From: CAZEER01 sp964511215
Lineage (GTDB): Bacteria > Fidelibacterota > Marinisomatia > Marinisomatales > UBA1611
Assembly (NCBI GenBank): GCA_964511215.1
Contig: CAZEER010000009.1
Span: 1-43,646, forward strand
Direction: 5' to 3'
Length of the DNA stretch: 43,646 nucleotides
Shown: in pieces, positions 9,741 through 18,651 of the stretch
Layout: the number at the start of each line of letters is the position of its first letter
Position numbering within the stretch: position 1 is the first letter of the stretch
Notes under the pieces: generated by a model
What the model was told of the DNA's origin: nothing
The model's input: only the letters and a program-made list of their open reading frames with translations
The model's database searches: none
Translations under genes and position numbers: made by a program

Positions 9741-10625
9741 TCATAGTGATTTATATAGTTGCCCGCTAAAATAAGATTTGCCAATTTTTCGTTCTAAATT
9801 TTGGCTAAGTCTGGCTACTTTTTTTATATCGATTCCAGTCCTATAGCCCATACTCTCCAACATATTAACAGTATCTTCAGTAGAGATATTACCTCCAGAG
9901 CTTTTAATAAATGGAGAACCACCAATCCCTCCAAAAGACGTATCTATTTCCATAATATTAAATTTTAAAGCTTGGAAAAGGTTTACGAGACCAACGCCTT
10001 GCGTATTATGAAAATGCATACATAGGTAAATATCAGGGAAAAATTTAAATATACTCTCCAGTAATACAGAAATTGATTGTGGGTCTGCCATGCCACTCGT
10101 ATCACATAGAGCAATTTTATTAACACCCATTTCTAAAATACTTGATAAGTTTTTGATAATTAATTCTTGTTTTACTCTCCCATCATAAGGACATCCCCAC
10201 ACGCATTGCAAGCCTGCACGTATTTGTAAATTATTTTTCATTCCTATTTCTATAATACTCTTCAGATTCTTCAGAGATTTAGATGTACTCATACCTAGAT
10301 TTTTTTTATTATATGTTTGGCTTACTGAGACTGAAGTTTCAATTTTTTTTATACCTAATTGTAACGCCCGCTCTACTCCTTGCACATTAAAAACTAAAGC
10401 ACTGTATTCAATATCATGTCTATCTGGTAATTGCTTTACAAAATCATCAATGTTTAACATTTGAGGTACTTTCTTTGGGTTTACAAAACTTCCTACTTGA
10501 ATATTTTTTATTCCAGAATTAATGAGACCGTTAACTAAAAATAATTTTTCCTTTAGTGGAATGGTTTGACTAACGGCTTGTAAGCCATCTCTTAAGCCAA
10601 CTTCCATAATTTTTATTTTTTTCAT
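9741..10625 (-). CDS. HMG-CoA lyase-like protein with Cys-to-Ser change at the active site
   Basis: Member of the HMGL-like/DRE-TIM metallolyase family, closest in pattern to hydroxymethylglutaryl-CoA lyase (leucine and ketone-body catabolism). It keeps the metal and substrate residues: R12-D13 in LRDGLQ, SFVNPKKVPQM, and the metal histidines H204 and H206 in MHFHNTQG. The C-terminal signature that in HMG-CoA lyase reads GGLGGCP, with the catalytic Cys, here reads GGIGGSPF with Ser237 (codon TCT at 9915-9917). A Cys codon would need a single base change. At 294 residues it is otherwise full length. It may be a lyase of altered specificity, a weak enzyme, or carry a sequence error. It is convergent with glyQS and divergent from the ggt gene. 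Confidence 0.85.
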   Translation of the reverse strand: MKKIKIMEVGLRDGLQAVSQTIPLKEKLFLVNGLINSGIKNIQVGSFVNPKKVPQMLNIDDFVKQLPDRHDIEYSALVFNVQGVERALQLGIKKIETSVSVSQTYNKKNLGMSTSKSLKNLKSIIEIGMKNNLQIRAGLQCVWGCPYDGRVKQELIIKNLSSILEMGVNKIALCDTSGMADPQSISVLLESIFKFFPDIYLCMHFHNTQGVGLVNLFQALKFNIMEIDTSFGGIGGSPFIKSSGGNISTEDTVNMLESMGYRTGIDIKKVARLSQNLERKIGKSYFSGQLYKSL

Positions 10626-10719
10626 TACTGTTAAATTATAGTTCTTTATTATTCGTTAATTAATAATAAAATAATAAGTTTATAAGATTTCTTTTCTTAA
10701 AAGATAATGGTTCTTAATT

Positions 10720-12414
10720 ATGCAAAAATATATCAGATTTTTTATTTCCATTTTATTAATTCATAAAATAATTATTGCAGCCAATACAGATCCTGTATTT
10801 GGCAAAAATGGGATGATTGTTTCTACCAGTAATCATGCATCAGAGGCTGGGATAGAAATTCTTCAAAAAGGTGGAAATGCTATAGATGCAGCCGTAGCTG
10901 TGGGCTTTGCTCTTGCAGTCACTTCATCGAGTAATGGCAATCTCGGAGGGGGTGGTTTTCTTGTAGCTTCATTAGCTAATGGTGCATCTTTTACCCTGGA
11001 CCATCGAGAAAAAGCACCAATGGCTGCACATCAAAATATGTTCTTAGATGATTCTGGAGACGTTGTACCAGGGATGTCGTTATATTCAAGGTCTAGTAGC
11101 GGAGTACCCGGGACTGTAGATGGATTAATCCGCGTGCTTGAAGACTATGGCTCAGGAAAGATTTCTTTAAGAGAGGCATTAAACCCAGCAATAGATCTGG
11201 CAGAAAGAGGATTTTTACTTTCCCACTTTGAAGCTAAACAATTTAACGCATATAAAACCTTCTTTGAGAGAAATAAGGCAGCATCCAAAATTTTCGTACG
11301 TAAGGACGGCCGCCTATGGAAAAAAGGCGATAAACTCATCCAAAAAGATTTAGCAAAAACTCTAAAAAGAATTGCACGATATGGGCGCGATGGTTTTTAT
11401 ACTGGCCCTGTAGCAAAAATGATTGTGGATGAGATGAAACGTGGGAATGGCCTTATATCTATTGCTGATCTTAAAAATTATTCATCAAAATATCGACTAC
11501 CAGTTTCAGGTACATATAAAGATTATGAAATAATTTCAATGGGACCTCCAAGTTCTGGCGGTGCACTACTTATTAATATGTTAAATATGCTCGAGCATTA
11601 CACTTTGGATAGCATGAGTTGGCACTCTTCTGATTATATCCATATACTTACAGAAGTTGAGAGACGTGCCTACGCTGATCGCGCAGAACATATGGGAGAT
11701 CCAGATTTTTGGGATGTTCCACTTAAAATGCTTACTTCGAAAGAATATGCAAAGACCCGAATTAGAGATATTGATCTAAATAAAGCTACACCAAGCAATA
11801 GCATATCTGCCTCAAAAAAACCTGGTTATGAATCTCCAGAGACAACACATTATTCCGTAGTGGACTCCTGGGGAAATGCTGTAAGCGTGACCACTACTAT
11901 TAATTTAGGCTATGGCAATGGCTGTGTTGTAAGTGGCGCTGGATTTTTTCTAAATAATGAAATGGATGATTTTTCATCTAAGCCAGGTGTCCCTAACGCA
12001 TTTGGACTTCTTGGTAATGAAGCAAATGCAATTGAATCCAATAAGAGGCCCCTGTCATCAATGACCCCAACCATTGTATCAAAAAATGGTAAACCATTTT
12101 TAGTGCTTGGCTCTCCCGGTGGTTCCACAATCATTACAACAACAATGCAAACAATATTAAATGTCATAGATCATGATATGGATATCAAGGAAGCTGTTTG
12201 TTCAGCTAGATTCCATTCCCAGTGGCTGCCTGATGTTATTCAATTCGAGCCCAGAGGTTTAGTTAAAGATGTCCGAAATAACCTTGAATTACGTGGCCAT
12301 AAATTAGTTCCTCGTGGTGGTTATATTGGAGAAGCAAACGGAATATTAATTACAAAGGACGGTTTTTATGGGGGTGGCGATTGTAGAGGAGAAACTTCCG
12401 CTATAGGTTATTAG
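10720..12414 (+). CDS. ggt: Gamma-glutamyltransferase (glutathione hydrolase)
   Basis: Ntn-hydrolase, probably periplasmic, that cleaves gamma-glutamyl bonds such as in glutathione. A signal peptide ends near residue 22 (IIIAANTDP). The precursor is expected to cut itself before the nucleophile Thr375 in ETTHYSVVDSWGNAVSVTT. Other landmarks are MIVSTSNHASEAGIEILQKG, GNLGGGGFL, DHREKAP, SSGVPGTVDGL, RPLSSMTPTIV and the oxyanion-region GSPGGSTIITT. At 564 residues it is the usual length. The last four bases overlap the end of the convergent M20 amidohydrolase. A neighbouring amino-acid deacylase suggests salvage of extracellular peptides and amides, which is inference. Confidence 0.96.
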   Translation: MQKYIRFFISILLIHKIIIAANTDPVFGKNGMIVSTSNHASEAGIEILQKGGNAIDAAVAVGFALAVTSSSNGNLGGGGFLVASLANGASFTLDHREKAPMAAHQNMFLDDSGDVVPGMSLYSRSSSGVPGTVDGLIRVLEDYGSGKISLREALNPAIDLAERGFLLSHFEAKQFNAYKTFFERNKAASKIFVRKDGRLWKKGDKLIQKDLAKTLKRIARYGRDGFYTGPVAKMIVDEMKRGNGLISIADLKNYSSKYRLPVSGTYKDYEIISMGPPSSGGALLINMLNMLEHYTLDSMSWHSSDYIHILTEVERRAYADRAEHMGDPDFWDVPLKMLTSKEYAKTRIRDIDLNKATPSNSISASKKPGYESPETTHYSVVDSWGNAVSVTTTINLGYGNGCVVSGAGFFLNNEMDDFSSKPGVPNAFGLLGNEANAIESNKRPLSSMTPTIVSKNGKPFLVLGSPGGSTIITTTMQTILNVIDHDMDIKEAVCSARFHSQWLPDVIQFEPRGLVKDVRNNLELRGHKLVPRGGYIGEANGILITKDGFYGGGDCRGETSAIGY

Positions 12415-13574
12415 CCTCCCATTAGATTATCAATTAAATTTAAATATATTGAAGGGCCTACCAATAACGCCTCCTCATCCATATTGAAATGAGAGCAGTG
12501 GTGTGGTGTCTCAAACAGATTGTTCTTGTTTGGGGCAGATCCAATAAAAAAGAAACATCCCGGAATTTTTTGTAAATAGTATGCAAAATCTTCACCGCCC
12601 ATAGAAAGATAAGGATCCCCGGCATTTTCCCCAACCACTTGACGTGAAGCGTTTAATACATTTTTTGTAGGTTTTAAATGATTTATGGTAGGTGGATAAC
12701 CATCTTTATATTCAAAAATAATCTCAGCATTATACGCACTAGCTATTCCATCAATAATTTCCGACATCCTAGATTTAATTAATTGGCGATTTTTTTCACT
12801 GTAAGATCTTGTCGTACCCGAAAGATTTACTTCATCTGCAATTACATTAAAATTATGCCCACCATTTATTTCCCCAATTGTGACAACTGTATTTTCTAGT
12901 GGATTAGTATTCCTACTAACAATAGTCTGAAATGCTTGGACCAATTGTGATGCTATTACAATTGTATCTACAGTTCCTTGGGGTGCTGCACCATGTCCTC
13001 CTATCCCTTTAATTTTAATATCGAACATATCTGCTGCTGCCATAACCGCTCCATCCTTAACACCAACCTCCCCCAGTGGCTGATAATTCCATAGATGAAT
13101 ACCATAAATTTCATCTAATTCATTCAAACAACCATCCTTTATCATATACCTTGCACCTCCATCTCCTTCTTCCGCAGGTTGGAATATAAATCTAATCATT
13201 CCATTATAATTATTGGTAGTTTGCGTTAGAACTTTTGCAGTACCTAGGAGCATTGCCATATGCCCATCATGACCACAAGCATGCATCACACCATTATTTT
13301 TTGATGAGAAATCTAAACCACTTGTTTCTTGAATTGGGAGTGCATCCATATCTGCTCGTAAACCGACTTTTAGACCATCACCAAATTTCAAATCTGCAGT
13401 AATACCTGTCTTTCCGACATTAGTTTTTGGCTTAAGACCCATAGATTTCAATTCTTTCTCAATAATATCAGCCGTGCGATATTCTTTAAAACCCAATTCA
13501 GGGTATTGGTGGAAGTCTCTTCTCCAGTTAATAATCATTTGGTTAATTTTTTTAACCTCATTGCGTATATTCAT
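12411..13574 (-). CDS. M20 family amidohydrolase (N-acyl-amino acid deacylase type)
   Basis: Zinc-dependent amidohydrolase of the M20D group, which removes acyl or amino-acid caps (hippurate, IAA-amino acid or N-acetyl-amino acid hydrolases). The first metal site is HACGHDGHMAMLLG near residue 94; the catalytic and metal acidic pair is PAEEGDGGARYMI near 134; the dimerisation lid lies in the middle (GGHGAAPQGTVDTI); MGGEDFAYYLQ near 335 is also typical. No signal peptide is seen, so it is cytoplasmic. At 387 residues it is complete. It starts 2 bases after the purine nucleoside phosphorylase gene and is the last gene of the rlmN operon. The exact substrate cannot be read. Confidence 0.93.
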   Translation of the reverse strand: MNIRNEVKKINQMIINWRRDFHQYPELGFKEYRTADIIEKELKSMGLKPKTNVGKTGITADLKFGDGLKVGLRADMDALPIQETSGLDFSSKNNGVMHACGHDGHMAMLLGTAKVLTQTTNNYNGMIRFIFQPAEEGDGGARYMIKDGCLNELDEIYGIHLWNYQPLGEVGVKDGAVMAAADMFDIKIKGIGGHGAAPQGTVDTIVIASQLVQAFQTIVSRNTNPLENTVVTIGEINGGHNFNVIADEVNLSGTTRSYSEKNRQLIKSRMSEIIDGIASAYNAEIIFEYKDGYPPTINHLKPTKNVLNASRQVVGENAGDPYLSMGGEDFAYYLQKIPGCFFFIGSAPNKNNLFETPHHCSHFNMDEEALLVGPSIYLNLIDNLMGG

Positions 13575-13576
13575 AA

Positions 13577-14371
13577 TTATATCCTTTCAATTATACTTGA
13601 CATTAGCTTTATAAAACTATCTTTAGATCTTGATGCATTTTCCAATACTTCCTTATGCGTAAGTGGATGATCTGATAAACCCGCAGCTAAATTTGTTAAA
13701 AGCGAAAGAGTTAATATATTTAAACCTAATGAACCTGCTAGTTCTATTTCAGGTAATGTGCTCATCCCGACTGCTGACCCATTAATAGATTTTAAATATT
13801 TTATTTCAGCCGGAGTCTCATATGCTGGTCCCAGTGTCCAACAATAATTTCCTTGTATAACATTTATATTATTAGCCAATGCAGTTTCTTTCGCGATGGA
13901 TATTAATTGGGCCGAATGGTATTTATTTTTATTCTCTAAATAAGGATCTCCAGTTAAATTTTGGAATGTACAATCTAAGTGTCCAATAACAGTCATAATT
14001 GTTCCAGGCAGGACTTCTTTTCTTAAACTTCCAGATGAATTTGTAATGATAATATTCCTTATACCACATTTTTTAAACACATGTATTGGGAAACCAACTT
14101 CTTCAATTGAATAACCTTCATAGCAATGAACTCTACCTCTTGCAACAAGAACTTCTTTATTATTCAAAATACCTTTAATTAATTCCCCTTTATGTCCCTC
14201 CACTGATGATTGTGGATAATGGGGTATCTTAGAGTATGGTAATATTTTCTTTTCAGTTAATATATCTGTTATAGATCCTAATCCGGAACCCATAATCATT
14301 CCAATTTTTCCGTTAAATCCAGTATGTTGTAAAATGGTATGTGATGCATTTTCTATTTTATCCATTTTCAC
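13577..14371 (-). CDS. Purine nucleoside phosphorylase (trimeric PNP-II type)
   Basis: Splits purine nucleosides with phosphate into free base and ribose 1-phosphate. Landmarks are GMIMGSGLGSI (phosphate loop), SSVEGHKGELIKG, ARGRVHCYEGYS, NSSGSLRKEVLPG, GPAYETPAEI and VGMSTLPEIELA. The last is the form of the PNP-II signature VGMSTVPE found in PunA/XapA-like enzymes. At 264 residues the length is normal. Its ATG overlaps the rlmN stop by 4 bases and the M20 gene follows after 2 bases, so the three are surely co-transcribed. Confidence 0.94.
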   Translation of the reverse strand: MKMDKIENASHTILQHTGFNGKIGMIMGSGLGSITDILTEKKILPYSKIPHYPQSSVEGHKGELIKGILNNKEVLVARGRVHCYEGYSIEEVGFPIHVFKKCGIRNIIITNSSGSLRKEVLPGTIMTVIGHLDCTFQNLTGDPYLENKNKYHSAQLISIAKETALANNINVIQGNYCWTLGPAYETPAEIKYLKSINGSAVGMSTLPEIELAGSLGLNILTLSLLTNLAAGLSDHPLTHKEVLENASRSKDSFIKLMSSIIERI

Positions 14372-15411
14372 GATATTCCTGTTACCAGTTGTCCGCAGCC
14401 CGCATCAATATCTTGCCCCTTACTCCATCTAATAGTAGTAGGAAATGGTGCATTTTTTAGTTGCTTTAGAAAAGTTATTATAGTTTTATCAGGCGGACGA
14501 TTATATTTGCCTCCTATTTCATTATAAGGAATCAAATTAAGTTTGCAATTAATAGAACTTAAAATATTTTTTATTTTCTGAGCATCTTCTTGTTTATCAT
14601 TTACCCCAGCCAATAAAACGTATTCGATAGTAACCTTTTTACGAGAAGTAAGAGTATAATTTTTAATGGCCCTTAATAATTCCGGGAAAGTATTTTTCCG
14701 GGCTATTGGCATAGTCTGAATTCGTTGCACTTGATTAGAACCATTTAAACTAACAGCTAATTTAAAAGGATGTCCCTCTTTTGTATACAATTCAATTTTT
14801 TTAATTAATCCTGCTGTAGAAATTGTTATACGTTTAGCTCCTAAATTAATTCCCAATGGATCGTGCAGGAGATGGGCAGCATCGATACAATTTTTGTAGT
14901 TTAAGAATGGTTCACCCATACCCATGAATACAACATTAGTAATTGGTGTATCAATAATTTTTTGAAGCTGAAAAAACTGATCTATTATTTCTCCAACAGA
15001 TAAGTTTTGCACAAAACCCATTTTTGCTGTTGCGCAAAAATCACAATCCACGGCACATCCAACCTGAGTAGATAAGCAAACAGTTATTCTATTTGCACTT
15101 TTCATTATAACTGATTCTATTCTTTTACCATTATTTAATTGAAAGAGAAATTTCCTTGTTTTTTTTGAAGGAGAAATATCTCTATCTATCAATTTTAGTG
15201 AATGTAAAGGAAAGTTAATCAATTTTTTTCGAAATGAATTTGATAAATCTGTCATTTTATTATAATCATCTACCCTTTGTCGATAAATCCAATCAAAAAG
15301 TTGCCTCCCTCGAAAAGATCTCTGCCCTAGAGTAACCACAAAAGACTCTAATTCCTGTATTGATTGCCCAATCAAGGGTTTATAAAATGTAGATTTACTA
15401 GTTAACATCAT
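14368..15411 (-). CDS. rlmN: 23S rRNA (A2503-C2) / tRNA (A37-C2) methyltransferase
   Basis: Radical-SAM enzyme that methylates C2 of A2503 in 23S rRNA and A37 in some tRNAs. The [4Fe-4S] cluster motif CxxxCxxC is in STQVGCAVDCDFCATAKMGF. VFMGMGEPFLNYKNC and RITISTAGLIKKI follow, and the methyl-carrying C-terminal Cys is in DIDAGCGQL. The N-terminal helical domain contains RGRQLFDWIYRQRVDDYNKMTDLS. At 347 residues it is complete. It heads a minus-strand operon with the PNP and M20 genes and diverges from moxR across 136 bases. Confidence 0.97.
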   Translation of the reverse strand: MMLTSKSTFYKPLIGQSIQELESFVVTLGQRSFRGRQLFDWIYRQRVDDYNKMTDLSNSFRKKLINFPLHSLKLIDRDISPSKKTRKFLFQLNNGKRIESVIMKSANRITVCLSTQVGCAVDCDFCATAKMGFVQNLSVGEIIDQFFQLQKIIDTPITNVVFMGMGEPFLNYKNCIDAAHLLHDPLGINLGAKRITISTAGLIKKIELYTKEGHPFKLAVSLNGSNQVQRIQTMPIARKNTFPELLRAIKNYTLTSRKKVTIEYVLLAGVNDKQEDAQKIKNILSSINCKLNLIPYNEIGGKYNRPPDKTIITFLKQLKNAPFPTTIRWSKGQDIDAGCGQLVTGIS

Positions 15412-15487
15412 TTAAAATTTCAAAATAAGGTAATTAAACGCAACTAAGAAACTAACTAATTGATCTTTGACTTATTCTTTCTTTTTA

Positions 15488-15516
15488 GGGCAACGCTTAC
15501 GCATTAAGTTTTGCCC
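15488..15516 (+). promoter_or_regulatory. Structured hairpin between rlmN and moxR
   Basis: GGGCAA at 15488-15493 pairs with TTGCCC at 15511-15516. An inner stem CTTA (15496-15499) / TAAG (15505-15508) closes a 5-nt loop, leaving a 2x2 internal loop (CG/TT). There is no T-run on either side, so it does not look like a terminator. It sits 31 bases before the moxR ATG, next to a TATAAA-like box near 15520, so it could be a leader hairpin or an operator. Function is unknown. Confidence 0.35.
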
Positions 15517-15547
15517 CCTTATAAAAAATTAAAAATAAAAGATTAGT

Positions 15548-16540
15548 ATGCAAGAAACACAACAGGATGTATTAGAACTCGAGAAACTTGCGCATTCTCG
15601 AGAATTATTTTTTAAAGAGATTAACAATGTAGTTATTGGGCAACAGAATATATTAGACCACCTGCTCATTGCTCTTCTTTCGCGTGGACATTCATTATTG
15701 GTTGGAGTCCCCGGGCTAGCAAAAACATTGATAATCCAAACACTGTCAAAGGTCTTAGATTTATCTTTTAAACGAATACAATTTACACCCGACCTGATGC
15801 CTAGTGATATTACAGGTACTGAATTAATTGATATTGATAAAGATACAGGACAACGATCATTTAGATTTTATCAGGGACCTATTTTTGCAAATATTATACT
15901 AGCTGATGAAATCAACCGAACTCCTCCGAAAACTCAGTCAGCCTTACTTGAAGCAATGCAAGAGCATCGAGTAACAACTGGAGGGAAAACATACAATTTG
16001 GATGAACCATTTTTTGTTTTAGCTACTCAAAACCCCATCGAGCAGGAAGGCACTTATCCTCTCCCGGAAGCACAACTAGATCGATTTATGTTTAATTTGA
16101 CTATCGATTACCCATCATCTGAAGAAGAAATTGCTATTGTTCGAGAAACCACTACACCTCAAAAAAAATTATTAAATCCAATAATCAATCAATCTGAATT
16201 AGTATCATATCAAAATCTTGTTCGGCGTGTTCCAGTTGCTGATAATGTTGTTGAATATGCCGTGAAGCTGGTTTCTGCTTCTCGACCAAGTTCGACTGAA
16301 GCCCCTGATTTTATTCAACAATCTGTCGAATGGGGCGCAGGCCCTCGAGCTTCACAGTATTTGGTACTTGGAGCAAAAGCAAAAGCAATTCTTGATGGTA
16401 GGCCTACCCCAAACACTAATGATATTAAGGCTTTGGCATTACCTATCCTTCGGCATCGTGTATTACCAAATTTCAATGCAGAAGCAGAAGGATTAAAGGT
16501 TGAAGATATAATATCACAACTTTTAGACACGATAGACTAA
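15548..16540 (+). CDS. MoxR-family AAA+ ATPase
   Basis: Chaperone-like ATPase of the MoxR group, usually paired with DUF58 and VWA proteins in envelope or metal-enzyme maturation. The Walker A motif is GVPGLAKT (residues about 55-62), Walker B is ILADEINRTPPKTQSALLEA, sensor 1 lies in VLATQNPIEQEGTYPLPEAQ, and the arginine-finger region is LDRFMF. The C-terminal lid domain includes GPRASQYLVLGAKAKA. At 330 residues it is normal. A GTG-started DUF58 gene follows after 2 bases, the classic moxR-DUF58 pair, but the further Bat genes of full operons are missing. Confidence 0.96.
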   Translation: MQETQQDVLELEKLAHSRELFFKEINNVVIGQQNILDHLLIALLSRGHSLLVGVPGLAKTLIIQTLSKVLDLSFKRIQFTPDLMPSDITGTELIDIDKDTGQRSFRFYQGPIFANIILADEINRTPPKTQSALLEAMQEHRVTTGGKTYNLDEPFFVLATQNPIEQEGTYPLPEAQLDRFMFNLTIDYPSSEEEIAIVRETTTPQKKLLNPIINQSELVSYQNLVRRVPVADNVVEYAVKLVSASRPSSTEAPDFIQQSVEWGAGPRASQYLVLGAKAKAILDGRPTPNTNDIKALALPILRHRVLPNFNAEAEGLKVEDIISQLLDTID

Positions 16541-16542
16541 GA

Positions 16543-17445
16543 GTGCTGGATCATACAGATAAAAGAAAATTTCTTAATCCAGAAATGGTTGCTCTATTAA
16601 GCTCGATGGTGCTTAGAGCACGAATGGTTGTTGAAGGATATATTATTGGTCAACATCGTAGTCCTTACCATGGTTTTTCTGTTGAATTTGCGGAACATCG
16701 AGCATATGGCTTTGGAGATGAAGTTCGTCATATTGATTGGAAGCTTTTTGCTAAAACAGATCGACTTTATATTAAAAGATACGAAGAAGAGACAAATTTA
16801 CGAGCTCATTTAATTTTAGATATTAGTAAATCTATGCTTTACACCAGCAATGTTGTAACAAAATTAAATTATGCTAATTCCCTGATAGCTGCTTTATCTT
16901 ACCTTATGATTAACCAACAAGATGCCGCAGGATTGGTGCAATTTTCTGATCAGATAGATACATTTATACCACCAAAATCCAGGCCAAGTCATTTAAATGC
17001 AATTCTTACTCGATTAGATGATCATAAATCTGGAAGTGACACACAGATCGAGCCAGTTCTTCATGAAATGGCAGAACGAATTTCTAAGCGCGGTATGGTA
17101 GTATTATGTTCTGATCTTCTTGATGATCCGGGAAAAATTATGAACGGCCTTAAACATTTTAGGTATAAGAAACAGGAAGTAATTGTTTTTCATATTCTAG
17201 ATAGGAAAGAAATAGAATTTGACTTTAACTCACGAACAAAATTTTTGGATTTAGAATCAAAAGAAGAGATAACAACAGAACCATGGCATATCCGCTCAAG
17301 CTACACTCAACTGATTTTAGATTTGCAAAAATATTATCGAAAAGAATGTCGCGAAAACTTAATAGACTACATACCAATTTTTACAGATCAAAGCCTTGAT
17401 ATAAGCATTACAGAATATCTGAATAAACGTAGGAAGCTAGGTTAA
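16543..17445 (+). CDS. DUF58 domain protein (MoxR partner)
   Basis: Partner of MoxR-type ATPases with a von Willebrand-like fold. The DUF58 hallmark is EVRHIDWKLFAKTDRLYIKR near residues 60-80, followed by a VWA-like segment with the MIDAS-like start LILDISKSMLY. The start is GTG, 2 bases after moxR, with no nearby ATG giving the conserved N-terminus. No membrane segment is seen, unlike long DUF58 proteins; at 300 residues this is the short soluble form. The gene ends 7 bases before the end of the convergent TPR lipoprotein gene, so the operon stops here. Its client is unknown. Confidence 0.93.
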   Translation: MLDHTDKRKFLNPEMVALLSSMVLRARMVVEGYIIGQHRSPYHGFSVEFAEHRAYGFGDEVRHIDWKLFAKTDRLYIKRYEEETNLRAHLILDISKSMLYTSNVVTKLNYANSLIAALSYLMINQQDAAGLVQFSDQIDTFIPPKSRPSHLNAILTRLDDHKSGSDTQIEPVLHEMAERISKRGMVVLCSDLLDDPGKIMNGLKHFRYKKQEVIVFHILDRKEIEFDFNSRTKFLDLESKEEITTEPWHIRSSYTQLILDLQKYYRKECRENLIDYIPIFTDQSLDISITEYLNKRRKLG

Positions 17446-17452
17446 ACGAAAA

Positions 17453-18562
17453 TTAATTTCCTTCAGCAACATCACGCTTAAAACGAACAAGCTCTAATTT
17501 TTTTCTGTATGTATCTTTATTATCAACATCTATAATCATCACTGATTTTATTTTCTTTTCTGCTTTTCGATACCACCTAGAGGCTTCATCAGAATCTTTT
17601 TCGAAGCCTTCAGTCCCATTGTAAAAGTTATCACCTAGACCTTCATATGAATTAGCCATTCCTAGCGCGGCCTCATAGTCATCCTCATTAAGAAAAAATG
17701 CTTCATCAAAAGATGTTTCTGCTGCTTCATAATTACCAATCTGATGATGGATTACACCCAAATTAAAAAAAAGGTCTGCTTTTACAATTTTATCTGCTTC
17801 TTTTGATATTGCTTCTTCAAAAACCTGTATTGATTTTTCTTTTTGCCCAATATCATAATAGACTCCTGCAAGCTCTCTTAAAGCTTTACTATTAGATGGC
17901 TCTAGCAAAACTGATTTTTCATAATACTCAAGAATCTTTTCAGGTGGTTCGCCTGCGCGAGCTAAAATCTGCCCCGCACTAAAATTTGCTTCAAAACTAT
18001 CTTTATTCATTTCCACAGCAGTCAGAGCTGCGTTTTTTGCTGCTTTTTTATTTCCCATATCAAAATAACATCTTGCAAGTGTAGAATGAGTATTTGCATC
18101 TGTTGGGTTTATAATTGCCGCATTTTTAAAAGACCTGATCGCGGTTTCATAATAATCTAACTTATTATCAGGGTCTTCTTGGATCTTTTTAAATTGTTCC
18201 ACTCCCGCATTAAATTCTTTTGCCCAATAAAATTCTGTATAATTAGCAACAGCATCCTTCACAGTTATAAAAGCAGATCGTACTTCAATCTCTTTTTCTG
18301 GATTTATCTCCATTGCTCTTAGAAATAGACTAACCATCTCTTCCCATTCTTCATTCTCAGCATGAATTTCAACCGCTAATACTATCGGAATTTCAGGGTT
18401 CTCGGGCTCAACGGCCATTGCCTTAGGGAGCCATTCGGCAGCCTTAACAAAATCTGACTGTTGGATTGCAAGCTTTGCGGTGGTGTACTCTTGACTACTA
18501 CACGCAAAAAAAACCATTACAATTGTAAGGATACCAATAAAAAACTGTACTTTCTTAATCAT
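17453..18562 (-). CDS. TPR-repeat lipoprotein
   Basis: Exported scaffold protein of unknown partner. A lipoprotein signal ends at VFFACSS (Cys21). The rest is helical repeats with clear TPR spacing: AEWLPKAMAVEPENPEI, AIRSFKNAAIINPTDANTHS, ILEYYEKSVLLEPSNSKALR, SIQVFEEAISKEADKIVK, NLGVIHHQIGNYEAAETSF and ALGMANSYEGLGDNFY. At 369 residues it holds about seven to nine repeats. It is the second minus-strand gene after the PfkB kinase, 89 bases downstream, and ends convergent with the moxR-DUF58 pair, whose operons elsewhere often contain TPR proteins. A link is only suggestive here because the strands differ. Confidence 0.88.
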   Translation of the reverse strand: MIKKVQFFIGILTIVMVFFACSSQEYTTAKLAIQQSDFVKAAEWLPKAMAVEPENPEIPIVLAVEIHAENEEWEEMVSLFLRAMEINPEKEIEVRSAFITVKDAVANYTEFYWAKEFNAGVEQFKKIQEDPDNKLDYYETAIRSFKNAAIINPTDANTHSTLARCYFDMGNKKAAKNAALTAVEMNKDSFEANFSAGQILARAGEPPEKILEYYEKSVLLEPSNSKALRELAGVYYDIGQKEKSIQVFEEAISKEADKIVKADLFFNLGVIHHQIGNYEAAETSFDEAFFLNEDDYEAALGMANSYEGLGDNFYNGTEGFEKDSDEASRWYRKAEKKIKSVMIIDVDNKDTYRKKLELVRFKRDVAEGN

Positions 18563-18651
18563 TATAGTGCTCTTTACTTTATGAATTCATTGAATTGTAA
18601 TTTACCTGAATACTATTTATCCGTCCAAGGATTTGTGTAAATAATGAAATT

